Counted from the first letter of the stretch, positions 23,210-34,187 are shown. The stretch: DNA of 64,000 nucleotides from Seminavis robusta (GCA_903772945.1 CAICTM010000302.1:1-64000); one strand, 5' to 3'. Numbers and translations: made by a program. Notes: generated by a model from the sequence alone, not told the origin.

Positions 23210-24440
23210 GAAACTACCACAAAGTATCTATCGTCGCACCAACCCGTACCCTTCTTTTATTAATTAGTATTACATGTATACATGCCATATAGAAACAAGA
23301 CAGTTAAAACCTTTGCATTTGTCTTGTCCTGTTGCTTAGCTATCCTATACCTCGTCATTGTTGGTACCGGTACTGAATATACAGCAGCTCTCACCAAGAG
23401 CTGGCTGGATAGCATTCTAGCATCATTGCTCTTGTATTCTTGTTAACGATCATGGGATGCATATGCAGCAGCACGCCGCATGGTGTTGCATGGATGGTAA
23501 CTGAGCCCGCAGAAATTTCTACGGTGGAGTGGCAACCTTTTGCTTTCTTCAGTCGGCTCATACTTACTCCAAAGATGCATGCCAGAAGGGGGACAACAGC
23601 TCCAAGAGATACTACGCAACAGTGGGGAGACCGAGGATGGGCACTTGGTCAATGAAGGCAAGAAGAATGCAAGCCAAGATCCACCAATGCTCCAACGAGC
23701 CGCGAACAAACACGGAACAGCCAACAGCGTCGAGAGGCTGGCTGCAGGCTGCAGGGTTGAGTTGCCTTTCTTCTTGCTTGCTGGATGCTTCACACAAGCA
23801 ACAAGTGTACATAAGGAACGCTGGGACGGGTTGCTTTGTCATCGTGGCTTCGAACCAATTATTGTCCAAACCAGATATCATGATGGAGTTGAAGGGTTCT
23901 TCCAAAGCCAGAGTTCCATGGAACTTGTGCAACTACCGCAGGAAAAGAACGGTTGGAAATTGGATCTTTCCTTGGAGGCAGTTCGTCGGAGGTGCGTGCC
24001 ACTCGCAGGTAACTATTAATAACTGACGCTCGGACGACAACATAAACAGCTTCTTTTGGTAAGCCTAGTTTCTGACTGACTCTATCGTCTCCTCTTGATG
24101 AAGCCCCTAAATGTAGCCATCAGGGTTGCCCAATATGATGGTTTTGCTGGAAAATGAAGTGCCGTTCAGGCAGCAGCATCTGGTCTGCTGGTAGTTCCGA
24201 CTACCGGTATCCTCTAGGTAGATACCAGTGCGGATCTGTCGCTCTTTCAACTGCTACGGACTGACTCGTCACTCTGAGTGCGAGCGTAGCAATCCAATTG
24301 GGATGGTTCTGTGCCATCATATCAATGCAAACCTTTGTACCACTTCTGCAAACTTACAAAGGGCTTTCCAGATCCAGGAGAAGAGTGCGGGAGTGACAGT
24401 CGGAGTCACAGTGAGTCGTGGTACCGGTACGACAGACTGT
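23210..24440. other. Intergenic region, possible unsupported reading frame
   Basis: An open plus-strand frame with its first ATG at 23579 runs to 24019 (146 aa, Gln/Leu-rich, no recognised motif). Comparable frames are open on the minus strand, so none is called. TACCGGTA words occur at 23363-23373 and 24420-24430, the latter beside the retroelement start. Confidence 0.4.
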
Positions 24441-26060
24441 TATGTTCTGTCCCTTTCTACACCTGTCACTCGTTGAAGCCTACTACCCTTCAGTTCGATT
24501 CAAACTAGTGCGCAAAGCAGTCAAATACTTCACCAAGAATCTTGACACAGAATGCCAAAGACGACTAGATGACTGCCTAGATATGATCAAATTTGGGATT
24601 AACTCTACACTACTGACATTCAAAGACAAATACTATGAATATGATGGAGATATGGATCCTGAAGAGAAAGGACTAACCATTGGTGGATATGAATCCGCAT
24701 GGCTGTCTGACCTAGTAGGAGCCTACATCCTAGAAAATACCAAAGGCCATTTTGAAGAAACATCATACTATGGCCTCTACAGAGACGATGGTTTTGCGAT
24801 CTTCAAAGGAACTTGGACATATGAAATGATAGTAGAATGGAGAGCCAACTTTCAGGCCAAAGTCAACAGCCTAGCCGAAGGAGACTACCTAGTATTCACC
24901 TGTAGCATATGGCTAGACCAAACTAAAAGACAACTCCCAAAAGATCAACCCGACCCCACAGTAACTGTAGAAAGTGGAAAAGCATTCCCTTATCTAGATA
25001 TGGAACTGTTCTGGTCAGACCAGGAAGAACTTCACTTCCGAGTCCACCTTAAACCGAACCAACAACTGAAATATCTAAACAGGGGAACTACCCACACAAA
25101 CGCATGCCTCAAAAACATCCCACTAGGGGTGTTCCAAAGACTCGCTAAACTCACTACAGTTACCAACAAGAATGCCAACCAAACCCTCGCTGAGATCTAC
25201 CCACTACATATCGAGGCGTTGAAGAAAGCTGGACTGGTTCCAGACCAGATACCAACACTACAAGAAGAGATACAACGATACTCCAAGCGACAAGAGGACA
25301 AAGCAAACGAACCAGATAGAGATGCCAAGCAACGAAAAAGGAACCGGAACCGATCATTATTCTTCTGTATAGGACACTCCAACGCCTGGACGACCCAATA
25401 CACAAGGTAATCAACGACCTCAAGAAGAGCCATGGCCTCGAATGGATTAGAACGTCTATGTCCTATCATTGATTCGCCAACCTGCGAGAGATGTTCATGG
25501 GCGACCTATCGAGGAAGCTCACCAAAGACGTCATCTCCACGGAGTTCCAAAATGAAACCTGCAACTGCAAGCCAGGAAACAAGAAAGACGGCCAATGCCG
25601 ATTTGACGACCGCTGTAGAAATAAACTGGCCATATACTGCATAAAATGCATTAACTCGGGCAAGGAATACGTTGGGGCAACCCAACGAAACGTCAAAGAA
25701 CGAACATACCAACACTTTAGCCAACGCAAGTCAGATTCATACGCAAGACACTTCACCAACGAATTCCAAAACTTCGCAGCTCCTTCACCATTCCGACTTA
25801 ATGTCGACATTCAAAGGAACAACATCGAAATTAGCATCCTATGGCAAGGCAACCCCATCAGCACTGTCAAGACCTTCGGGACACGACACTGCAGCCTATG
25901 CAACAGGGAGCGACTCGAAATACTGAAACGATCCAGAGAATCGCCAGAAAAGCTGATCAACTCCTGCAACGAAATATATGGAGCATGCCGACATAAACCT
26001 CGATTTCATAAGTACCACAATAGCCCAAGCACTGATGATTCCCAAGGGGGATGAAAAAGT
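24440..26060 (+). mobile_element. Penelope-like retroelement fragment (reverse transcriptase plus GIY-YIG endonuclease), broken
   Basis: The first part codes the C-terminal two thirds of a reverse transcriptase: EAYYPSVRF (motif A region), YGLYRDDGFAIF (motif C, RDD type), FPYLDMELFW and the thumb-like LKPNQQLKYL...IPLGVFQRL. The second part has CNCKPGNKKDGQC, a Cys-rich patch, then AIYCIKCINSGKEYVGAT with R..TYQH, which matches a GIY-YIG nuclease. RT followed by GIY-YIG is the Penelope-like element order. The copy is 5'-truncated and carries about one or two further breaks, so it looks dead. No flanking target duplication was identified. It lies between two copies of a small protein family. 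Confidence 0.8.
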
Positions 26061-26238
26061 CAAACAACCGAAAAGTTACCACAGAGTGAAAGCTCGTGTT
26101 TTAGCGATTCGGCAGTTTGTGCTGATTAAAACCTAGGGGATGGGAAAATCTTGCAATAGCCCTGTATTGTAATGGAGTGTGACTCGCCAAAATCAGTTAA
26201 AAAGACGAAATTTGTATTTTTGCAGGAAGATATATTTA

Positions 26239-26368
26239 ATTGGATTGCATTGGATTGGATTGCATTGAATTGGATTGAATTGGATTCCAAATAGTACTGT
26301 TATTTATATAGTAAACTGTAATTCAATGCAATCCAATCTAATCCAATGCAATCCAATCAAATCCAATA
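26239..26368. repeat. ATTGG-type minisatellite forming a large inverted repeat
   Basis: The left arm (26239-26288) is built of ATTGGATTGC-like words. The right arm (about 26320-26368) is built of their reverse complements (GCAATCCAAT). The best pairing spans about 30 bp with a 5-bp gap, around an AT-rich spacer of about 40 bp. It begins some 180 bp beyond the Penelope-like coding region and could be part of that element's 3' end or an independent array. Confidence 0.7.
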
Positions 26369-26900
26369 GAGAAAAACAGCCAAAGTAAAAGATTGGCTTG
26401 GCGCACACAATTTTTTGCAAAAACGCACTAACAAATTCAACACAGAGCCATGCGCAAGTTTGCTCACCCCCCTACTTAATTCAGTCACTTTTTGCTAAAA
26501 TCGTATGACCTGTCACTCGTCACTCGAAACCGTTCCACCAACATGGCTTCTTGTCGCACATTCATCACTCGGCGCTTGGTGATGCAGGTGATCATTCGGA
26601 CGATGGCGATAAAGGGAAGTAAACTTGCAGTGTGGTCCCTCTCAGTGCGCTAGTTCGATTGACCCGTGTGGTTACCACTCATCGATCATGAACGAGCAAC
26701 AACAGGGCGCAAGTCTCCTTGGATGGCGATTATAGAATCGCTGACCCTTCACAAGAAAGCTTGAAACCAATGATTGACTGGGAGGCATATCCACAGAATC
26801 TTGGCTTCTCGCTCGTGGACGATACGAGTATTCAAAACTGCTTCTCTGCCCAAGTGTATGCATATGCTTACGGTAGGCCCTCTGTACGGTAGCTGCAACC

Positions 26901-27215
26901 ATGACGATTGCATCATTATTAGTATGGTCAAAAACACACGATGTGGGGCGAAAAGTTCTAGTGGATATGTTCTCCCTTAGCGCCCCCAAGAGTGTTCAAG
27001 ATTTCATCGATACGAAAGCAAAGGAAAGTGGATATAAAGTGGGTCTATGTGGCCACGGCGTAACCATCAATTCGTCGTCTTCAGGACGTGGCGTTGATCT
27101 CTACCTTCTTTTGTCTTGGATGGAAGAGGGGTTCGGTCCGATTGTCAACCTTGCAGCAGATCAAGGAAACTCTGAATACATTTTCCGCAGCAACGGAGCT
27201 CTTTACCATTTCTGA
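26901..27215 (+). CDS. Small conserved paralogous protein, copy 2 (unknown family)
   Basis: A 104-aa protein starting MTIASLLVW. It shares LSAPKSV.DFID..AKESG and GVDLYLLLSWMEEGFGP with the protein at 22877-23209. The spacer between these blocks differs in sequence and is about six residues shorter. The upstream flanks of the two copies are not alike, so the similarity is confined to the frame. That makes a real gene more likely than a non-coding repeat. A Penelope-like fragment sits between the two copies. The function is unknown. Confidence 0.65.
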   Translation: MTIASLLVWSKTHDVGRKVLVDMFSLSAPKSVQDFIDTKAKESGYKVGLCGHGVTINSSSSGRGVDLYLLLSWMEEGFGPIVNLAADQGNSEYIFRSNGALYHF

Positions 27216-29297
27216 GACTGATCGCTGGAAAAGGGTCACCCTGCGGTACATTGATGTCAGAGAGTGTATTGAGCACAGAAGCTAGCGTGGTTACCAGATG
27301 AGGAGGAATCAGGCAAGAACGATTTAGAAGATTAGGTAGCATAAAGCTCTGGATGAGTTCATGATAGCTAGCTAGATAGCCAGGAGGATATGATAGCTTC
27401 TTGAATAGGGCTTTCCAACAGACGTACGGTAGGCCTAGCTAGAGCGCAAGGCAGAAAATTATGATGCCGAACTCTGCAGGGCTTGTATCGAGAGCCAGTA
27501 AGGGTTTCCGCGAAGGCTTGTCTTCATCACCGGCCATGCCTTGTCTCCCCATCACTGAGAGAACTCACTTGCTTCAACCGAGAAGAGCCTTCGCCTCCAT
27601 GACCCAGGATTTGACCTACAATCATAGTGGAGTGAATCGAATCTCGTGGTTGAAAGGAAGCGACGATCCAATACCGTACGCAGTGTGACTGTCACTTGTG
27701 CTTTGAGTACTTGTTTCTACACAACCAAAGGCTTGACCATGCAGCTGTGAGATGCTGCCCCAGTATCATTGGGGGGAGGAAGACGATGCAGACCATACAG
27801 TACCGGTAAACCCGTGGAACCAGGCTGGAAAGTGAACTGCTTCTATCAACCGTCGGAAACTCTAGCTACATGATGTAGCTAGCCGCCTCATGTCAGATGC
27901 CAACATAGAATTTTCAAATACGTGTAATGTCGCTCCTCATTTCCCACTTTGACGACGCGTTGGCAGCAAGTTACATGTACTTTCTGTGGTGCTTCTTGAT
28001 ACAAAGCAGACCGGAGCTGCGAGAAAAAGAGCTTAAATCTCCCTGGAGACATTCCTTGTCTTCATTTTGGTTCTTTCTAGCTAGACTAGCTGAACGGGAT
28101 GGTGAGATGGTGGCTGATAATGTGGCTGGAGAAGTTTTCGACTGAGGCAGGAAATGAGGAGACCGAGCGAGATCGAGAGCATGGAAGCACCGGCATCATA
28201 GGCTCTTGAATACATGTAGAGACTTTGGACAAATAATTATTATTGTAAAATGGCTGTTCATGAGTTGTACCGTAGGGACGTAGGAACCGAATTCGTCCAG
28301 TTTCCGTGGAACGGGAGCGGAGAACCAAGCAAAGCAATCGACTGAGGCTGGAGCGACTTACTTGACAAGCTCTTGAGGACACAAGAAGGATCATTGGATC
28401 ATACCAGTACATGTACTGCCTTCTTGACCGAAACATACATCACCCCAACTTTTCAGTACGGGTGGAACTATTAAATACCGTATAGATAGATGATGGCAAT
28501 GACATCCCACACAGTTCCAGTGCGCAAGTAAAGTGTCGTGAAGCACGCACTATTAGTTCACCGAAGAAGAACAGCCACCATAGTAAAGAACGAACGAATC
28601 TGATGATGAGGTTGTAAAGAAGTCATCGTATGATGCGAATGCCACAAGTTTTGTCGTTGAAAGGGGCAGCGGAAGAAGCTTTGTCTGCCGCAACAGCACC
28701 GTGCACGTTACTGTGCTAGTGCGATGTCAATAGCAGCAGTAAAAATAGTAGCAGATGTAAAGTGAGACGTGAGACTCGCGAATAGTGCGAGCTTTTACTC
28801 AGTACTGTACAGCTTTGCGTCACCGTAAACACTGACTGCTCAATCTAAAAATAAGAATTAGGATGATAGTCGTACCGGTGTACCGGTGGCCATCTGGCTT
28901 TCCCAAGCTCGGACAAAGTAAGTGTGACTGCACCTTTGTATTACGAACTCGGTAAGGGCGAGATTTAACGCATGTCAATGAATCTGCGCACACTCTTTAA
29001 GCCAAGGCTGTTCTTGGGACATGCGCTGTGGGTCAACATTGCAGCTGTGCAAAGATGCTCTTCATCATGGGGAGCAAGCGGTTTTTTTGTCAATGGCTCT
29101 TAAGGGTCGCCTCGATCCACTGACTGGCAAATAGTATACTAGTAGTCACCGCCAGGGGGTTCGTTTCTATTTTAGTTTACTTGGCTGCAAGCTGCAAGAA
29201 TACCGGGATTCGACCAGATGTGGAGAGCTGCACATCTGCACATGGTGTCTCCATTGCTGCCTCATAAAATTCACTCTTATAAGATCTTCAGATCTTC
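27216..29297. other. Intergenic region, nothing convincing
   Basis: Short open frames on both strands have no recognisable motifs. CTAGCTAG words occur at about 27366-27376 and 27435, TACCGGTA-like words at about 27800 and 28870-28890. No RNA gene was recognised. Confidence 0.4.
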
Positions 29298-29736
29298 TTC
29301 TGGAGCGTCCCTCAATCGTGGGTGAGTTTTAAATCCGACCCAAATCCGACCCTAAATCTTTGAAACCCGACCCTAATTCCATGTAGCAATAGGGTCGGTT
29401 TTGAAACCCGCCCCTAAATCGAAACCCGTCCCTAAATTAGGGACGTTTTTTCAGAATCCGTCCCTAATTATAGGGTTGGTTTCGAAACCCGACCCTATTT
29501 TAGGGTCGGATTTCAATGTATTTACCACTCAGTCCCGCTTCCATTTAGGGACGGTTTTCAAACCCGCCCCTAAATCGAAACCCGTCCCTTAATAAGGGAC
29601 GTTTTTTCAGAATCCGTCCCTAATTTTAGGGTCGGTTTCGAAACCCGACCCTAAAGGGGAATCCGTCCCTAAATCCGACCCAAAATTAGGGTCGGTTTTC
29701 GATATAAGTCATGCACGATTGAGGAACGCTCCAGAA
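29298..29736. mobile_element. MITE-like element with 23-bp terminal inverted repeats
   Basis: The left end (29298-29320) starts TTCTGGAGCG and ends CAATCGTG; the right end (29714-29736) is its reverse complement with one mismatch. The 439-bp element has no coding capacity. The interior is packed with AGGGTCGG / CCGACCCT and AGGGACG / CGTCCCT words in both orientations, including a direct repeat of about 110 bp with copies starting near 29393 and 29547. It can fold back extensively. No target-site duplication was clear. It ends 30 bp before the start codon of the AapJ-like gene, so it should lie in that gene's 5' UTR or core promoter. Confidence 0.75.
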
Positions 29737-29766
29737 CAACCAAACATAAGTTAAGTTAAGTTGAGC

Positions 29767-32504
29767 ATGTCAAAGTCGAACCATTCTTCGAACGAGGACT
29801 TGGAGGAGGAGGATGCCCCTGATCATGACAGCAACAGCAACAGCAAAGTCAAGGCTGCGTCCCTCGCAAAAGAAGACGATCTGCTCAAGTCGAAAGAGGT
29901 CAAGCCCGCAATGACGACTACCGGTATGACGAAGCAGCACTCCAAGATCATTACTACTACTACATGTAGTAAGGACAGGGACGCTACTAGTAAGCAATCC
30001 TTGAATGAACTCGCCGAGCACTCCATCGAGGACCTACCGGACGACGGACAGAGCCAAGAGCAGGACGACCAAGCCAACGTTCCCGGAGCTTACCACGTCT
30101 CGCACCCGGATGCTACGCAGGAAGACAACTGGTGGGATGACACTGACAGCACCATTGTCATTGGAGATGATACTACCGGTAGTGCTTACAACGTACTAGT
30201 AGATCCACCGCCTCTGCCGCCTCTCGACGAAGAAGTGGCATTGCCAGGAATGTTGGTCGAAGATGACGACGATGACGAAGATGGAGATGGAGATAGTAGT
30301 CGTGCGGACGCTGACGTGGAGAGTAGTAGTCAACTGGCAGTAGTAGCACTCCGTCGTACCGGTAGTACTAACGACCATGTCAGGATCTCGAGGCAGCATC
30401 CTCAGGGAGAGCTCATTGAGGGAGTCAAGGTCAAGGACGATGGGGACTTGAGAGGACAAGACCGTGCTTCCTCAAAGTTGGCCCTTGCAGGGATTCTCGT
30501 GTTGTCCTTGATTGTCATCTTTCTCATCATGGGGCTGGCGGGCGTCTTTCAGAAGTCATCCTCCCTGCAGCCTGGCAACGAACACGAACCACTATCTATA
30601 CATGTAGTACCGGTAGAGCCCCAGGCATACCGAATGACCAATATCGAGCAGATCCAGGATGACGGACATCTCATCTGCTCCTACCCAGAGTTCATTGGAG
30701 TCATGTACAAGGATGAGAATGGACAATATGCGGGCTTCTTTGCAGCTTTTGTAAGTTCTACCGCAATGCTGTTTGTTCTGACCACTCCATTCTTCCATCA
30801 TGCATGCACCTTTCTCACTCACCTTGACAATCAAAACACTCTCTCTATCTGTCGTTACTACCGGTACCGTACATGTTGTATGACAGTGCTACGCGGTAGC
30901 CGCAGCGCTTGGAGTGGATGTGCTATTTGTGCCACCCAGTGACATGAATGGCACCGACCCTCCCTTTTCCACAAATGGAATCACAATGGCACTCGAGGTC
31001 ACAAAGGTACGTATGTAGACTATACGATGCCTGTAAACTCTCAATTACGTTGCTTGTTTGACTTCACTACCCAAGCCTTGCATGCACTTTCTGACCTCTT
31101 TATTCATTCATTCATTCATTCATCCATCGTGTCATGCACATGCAGCCATTCTCCTTCACCGTGCCCATTTCCTATGCTGGCTTGCAAATGGCGGGAGATC
31201 CCACTATCATTGAGCAATGTGTGGACAAGGGACTTTTACACACGGGCGAAATATGTTCGTCTCTTCGGGTCTGCCTACATTTTGACTCCAAGAACCATTA
31301 CGAGGCGCTCTCCAAGCTAATGCCAGAACGATACTTTGTCCCTATTGACATGGAACACAATGCCACTACTTTTGCAGGTCTCATTGACGGCTCTTGCAAT
31401 GTACTTGCTCAAGACAGCTTCTTCTTGGCTCCCATATTTGCTCAAATGAACGGATATCATGGTCCATATGCCATTAGTCAAACCATCTTTATCAAGGAGA
31501 ATGTGGCATTGAGGACATCCAGTGATGATCCCGAGTTCCAGGACCTGCTTAACAGCATTGTGCAGGCACTCTTTGTCGCAGAGAAACTCAACATTACCAA
31601 GGACACCGCTCACTTGTTCCCTCTCACAACTGCCTGGGGTGATGGCAATCAAGACATGTTCCAAAACGTCATTCGTGCCGTGGGAAACTATGCCGACGTC
31701 TACAGACATTTGGAAGATCTCATTCCAAGGATACCCTTCAATGGAATCAATCAAGGAGATACGGGACTCTTGATGGCTCACCCAAGGGGAGATCTCTTAC
31801 AGAAAAGGCAAGGCCCCCTGGATCCCACAATGCAACAGATTCTGGATCGAGGTGTCCTCCGGTGTGGCATTCGAATGAATCGGAATGGATTTGCCACTCG
31901 TACTAGAGAAGTATCCAGCCATGGTGTCAATACAACGGCATACGCTGGCATGGATGTGGACTATTGTCATGCCCTGGCGGCTAGTCTGTTTCAGGGTGAT
32001 GCCTCAGCAGTAGAGTTTTCAGAATTGACAAATGCAACAGAGGGCTTTCAACTCTTGGCCCAAAATAAGTTGGATGTCTTGGCTGGAGCTCCCTGGACGC
32101 TACAGAATGATGTGAGGGAGCCCACAACGGGGCTGGGCTTTGCTTTTTCTCAGCCATACTTTTATGGCTACAGTGAGAAGGAAGATGCCCTTTGCCTGGC
32201 CACTCTTCAAGGAGCAGGAGATCGACATGACTGGTTATCCTTTGTGTACTGGACTGTGGCAGGTACATTTCTGGCTGAAGAGATGTATCTGAACAAGTCC
32301 ACTTCAAACCAGATGCCACTGGTACAGCTCTTTGGCGAGGAACTGATTCGAATGTTCCGCGATTCTATTCTCACCGTTGGAAGTTCTGCAGACATGTATG
32401 GAAGAAATCTAGAGAGTATCATCCCTCGAGCTGGTCGCAACATGCTAAACAGAGAACCACAGTTAGGGCCCCAACACTACGCTCCCATTCCTGGATTCTC
32501 TTGA
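29767..32504 (+). CDS. Membrane-anchored protein with two AapJ-like (SBP family 3) amino-acid-binding modules
   Basis: Three exons give 820 aa: 29767-30750, 30887-31006 and 31146-32504, with GT-AG introns of 136 and 139 bp. The ATG at 29767 is the first in frame. Residues 1-235 are acidic and disordered. Residues about 237-262 form one membrane span, so the rest is probably outside the cell or in the lumen. Two modules follow, each resembling parts of bacterial AapJ, the binding protein of the general L-amino-acid ABC transporter. Tell-tale stretches are AEKLNITKDTAHL, RAVGNYADVYRHLEDLIPR, ILDRGVLRCGIRMN, GMDVDYCHALAASLF and LDVLAGAPWTL. The second module ends with a related GSSADMYGRNLESIIPR. 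No ABC permease lies nearby. Ligand sensing or capture is inference. The family suggests an old bacterial origin. Confidence 0.8.
31101..31123 (+). repeat. ATTC microsatellite inside intron 2 of the AapJ-like gene
   Basis: About five ATTC units lie some 20 bp before the acceptor AG at 31144-31145, extending the pyrimidine-rich tract. Confidence 0.8.
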
Positions 32505-32812
32505 GACGATCCATTGAACCGGCCAACTCTACATCGTGTGACAATATATGTCATCATTTTTATAGTCTTTGCGATTCTTTTTCAGACATAGCTAGCTACT
32601 GTCATCCTCAGGAAGCTTGCACTGTTGAGGTGATAAGGTGCCTTCTAAATATAATAGTGGTCAAGAACATTGGAGGATCAGAGTCGAGTCTCTGACCTGC
32701 CACTCCTAACCCAAAATAATTTGGAGGAGTCTCCATGACTACATCCTGCCCAAAACCGCCAGCCACGAGGATAGAAACTATGGACGTGTGTGATGGGCAA
32801 CACTTGCATTCT

Positions 32813-33240
32813 GGGTTACTCGGCATTTTGTCTATTTAAGGCTATTGTATCTGATTACAGAGTTTTTGTAAAAGTGGCTTATGTCTCACAATGTCTACGG
32901 ATGTCTCACAATGTCTCACAATGTCTACCAATGTTTCACAATGTCTCACAATGTCTCACAATGTCTACTAATGTCTACCAATGTCTCACTTTGTCTACAC
33001 AGTACAGTAAAACAGTACAAAAATGTCTCACTTTGTCTACCAATGTCTCACAATGTCTCACAATGTCTCACTTTGTCTCACAATGTCTACCAATGTATCA
33101 TTTTGTCTACTAATGTCTCCTAATGTCGCACAATGTCTACTTTGTCTACTTATGTCTACTAACCCTGTGTAGACATTTACATAAGGATCACTTAACATCG
33201 CCAAAACACTTTCCCAAACAGACAAAATGCCGAGTAACCC
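32813..33240. mobile_element. TIR element enclosing a 10-bp minisatellite
   Basis: GGGTTACTCGGCATTTTG at 32813 pairs with its reverse complement ending at 33240. The inverted repeat is 25 bp with one mismatch (ATTT versus GTTT side). The 428-bp interior is dominated by the minisatellite described at 32879-33165. There is no coding capacity, and no target-site duplication was clear. The element begins about 310 bp downstream of the AapJ-like gene stop. Confidence 0.7.
32879..33165 (+). repeat. 10-bp minisatellite (ATGTCTCACA / ATGTCTACYA)
   Basis: Roughly 25 imperfect copies of ATGTCTCACA, ATGTCTACCA or TTGTCTACAC-like words, interrupted once by ACAGTAAAACAGTAC near 33000. Just to the right, GTAGACATTTACATAAG is an inverted counterpart of the left flank, so the array is partly palindromic. 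Confidence 0.85.
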
Positions 33241-33536
33241 TGGTGCTTTGCCGCTCACCTATGATACGAAGAACGGACTGACGCGGCGATTGAAAAAATG
33301 GGCTCAGATTCGATTCGATTCGATTCGATTGACATTCATGCTCTTTTGATTCTTTCCGTAACACAGCCATCAGGAGGTTGCACATACCGGTACGGAATGA
33401 GACTGAAGTTAGGTTCCGAGAGACGGACATACTAAGTAATGCTCTACTTCAATGTACGTAAAGCCAGCTGGCGGATCGACCGTTGACTACAATAACCAGC
33501 CAGTCGTGGAAAGGTTCAACAGTTACTTTTAAAATC

Positions 33537-33882
33537 TAGTACCACCACATACGTAGAAAATTCACGTAGAGATTTGAAAAAAACCGTTAAAAAGGCTGAG
33601 TACCACAACATCGTAGAAAAAATTACGTAGAAAAGCCGTTAAACGGCCGAAAACAGCCCAGTACCACCACATCGTAGAATCCTACGTGTTTATCAATTTT
33701 TGTACCAGGGACTCCTGTAGAAAAGTGCGTAGAGAAAACACAAAAATTTCAGTACTAGGCAAATCACGTAGAAACCACGTAGAAATGTGAGTACCACCAC
33801 AATCGTAGAAAAAATACGTAGGACACCCATTAAAAACGGAAGAAACAGCCCAGTACCACCACCTCGTAGAATCCTACGTGTG
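33537..33882. repeat. Complex repeat built on GTACCACCAC...CGTAGAA words
   Basis: GTACCACCACATCGTAGAA-like phrases begin near 33539, 33600, 33661, 33791 and 33851. Segments 33600-33690 and 33789-33880 are near duplicates about 190 bp apart. Each contains CGTAGAATCCTACG, a 14-base palindrome-like core, and AACAGCCCAGTACCACCAC. The whole could be another fold-back mobile element, although clear terminal repeats were not found. Confidence 0.6.
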
Positions 33883-34187
33883 GACTGGTGTGGACCAATG
33901 GAAGACCAATGATTTGATTGAAATGACTTTGTTCGCGAACCCTGACAGAGCCGCACTTGCGAAAGTGACGTTGCTATGTACGTACGATTACATGTAGGTA
34001 AAATGCTCGTGTCTGAATGAATGGAAGACATGACGCATGACGTCGTGACCGGAGGAAGATAGTGAGTAGCTGAAATGAATCGAATCTGATGTCGGAGTCA
34101 TCAACGCAGTGAACCAACCCATAAAGCAGGGAACGGAGACTGGGATGCACTGGGATGCACTGTGGGTGAGGGAACCGGTGACCTGCA

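Noticed and set aside
23529-24026. Overlapping plus and minus frames of 100-165 codons
   Set aside because: Several frames are open at once, none has a motif or paralogue, and the first ATG of the best frame is well inside.
29385-29700. Telomere-like look of the GGGT/ACCC words in the MITE-like element
   Set aside because: The words are CCGACCCT/AGGGTCGG and occur in both orientations between inverted repeats. They do not form a one-directional short telomeric repeat.
32879-33165. Possible CRISPR-like or spaced repeat array
   Set aside because: Units are 10 bp, contiguous and imperfect with no unique spacers, and the genome is eukaryotic. It is a minisatellite.
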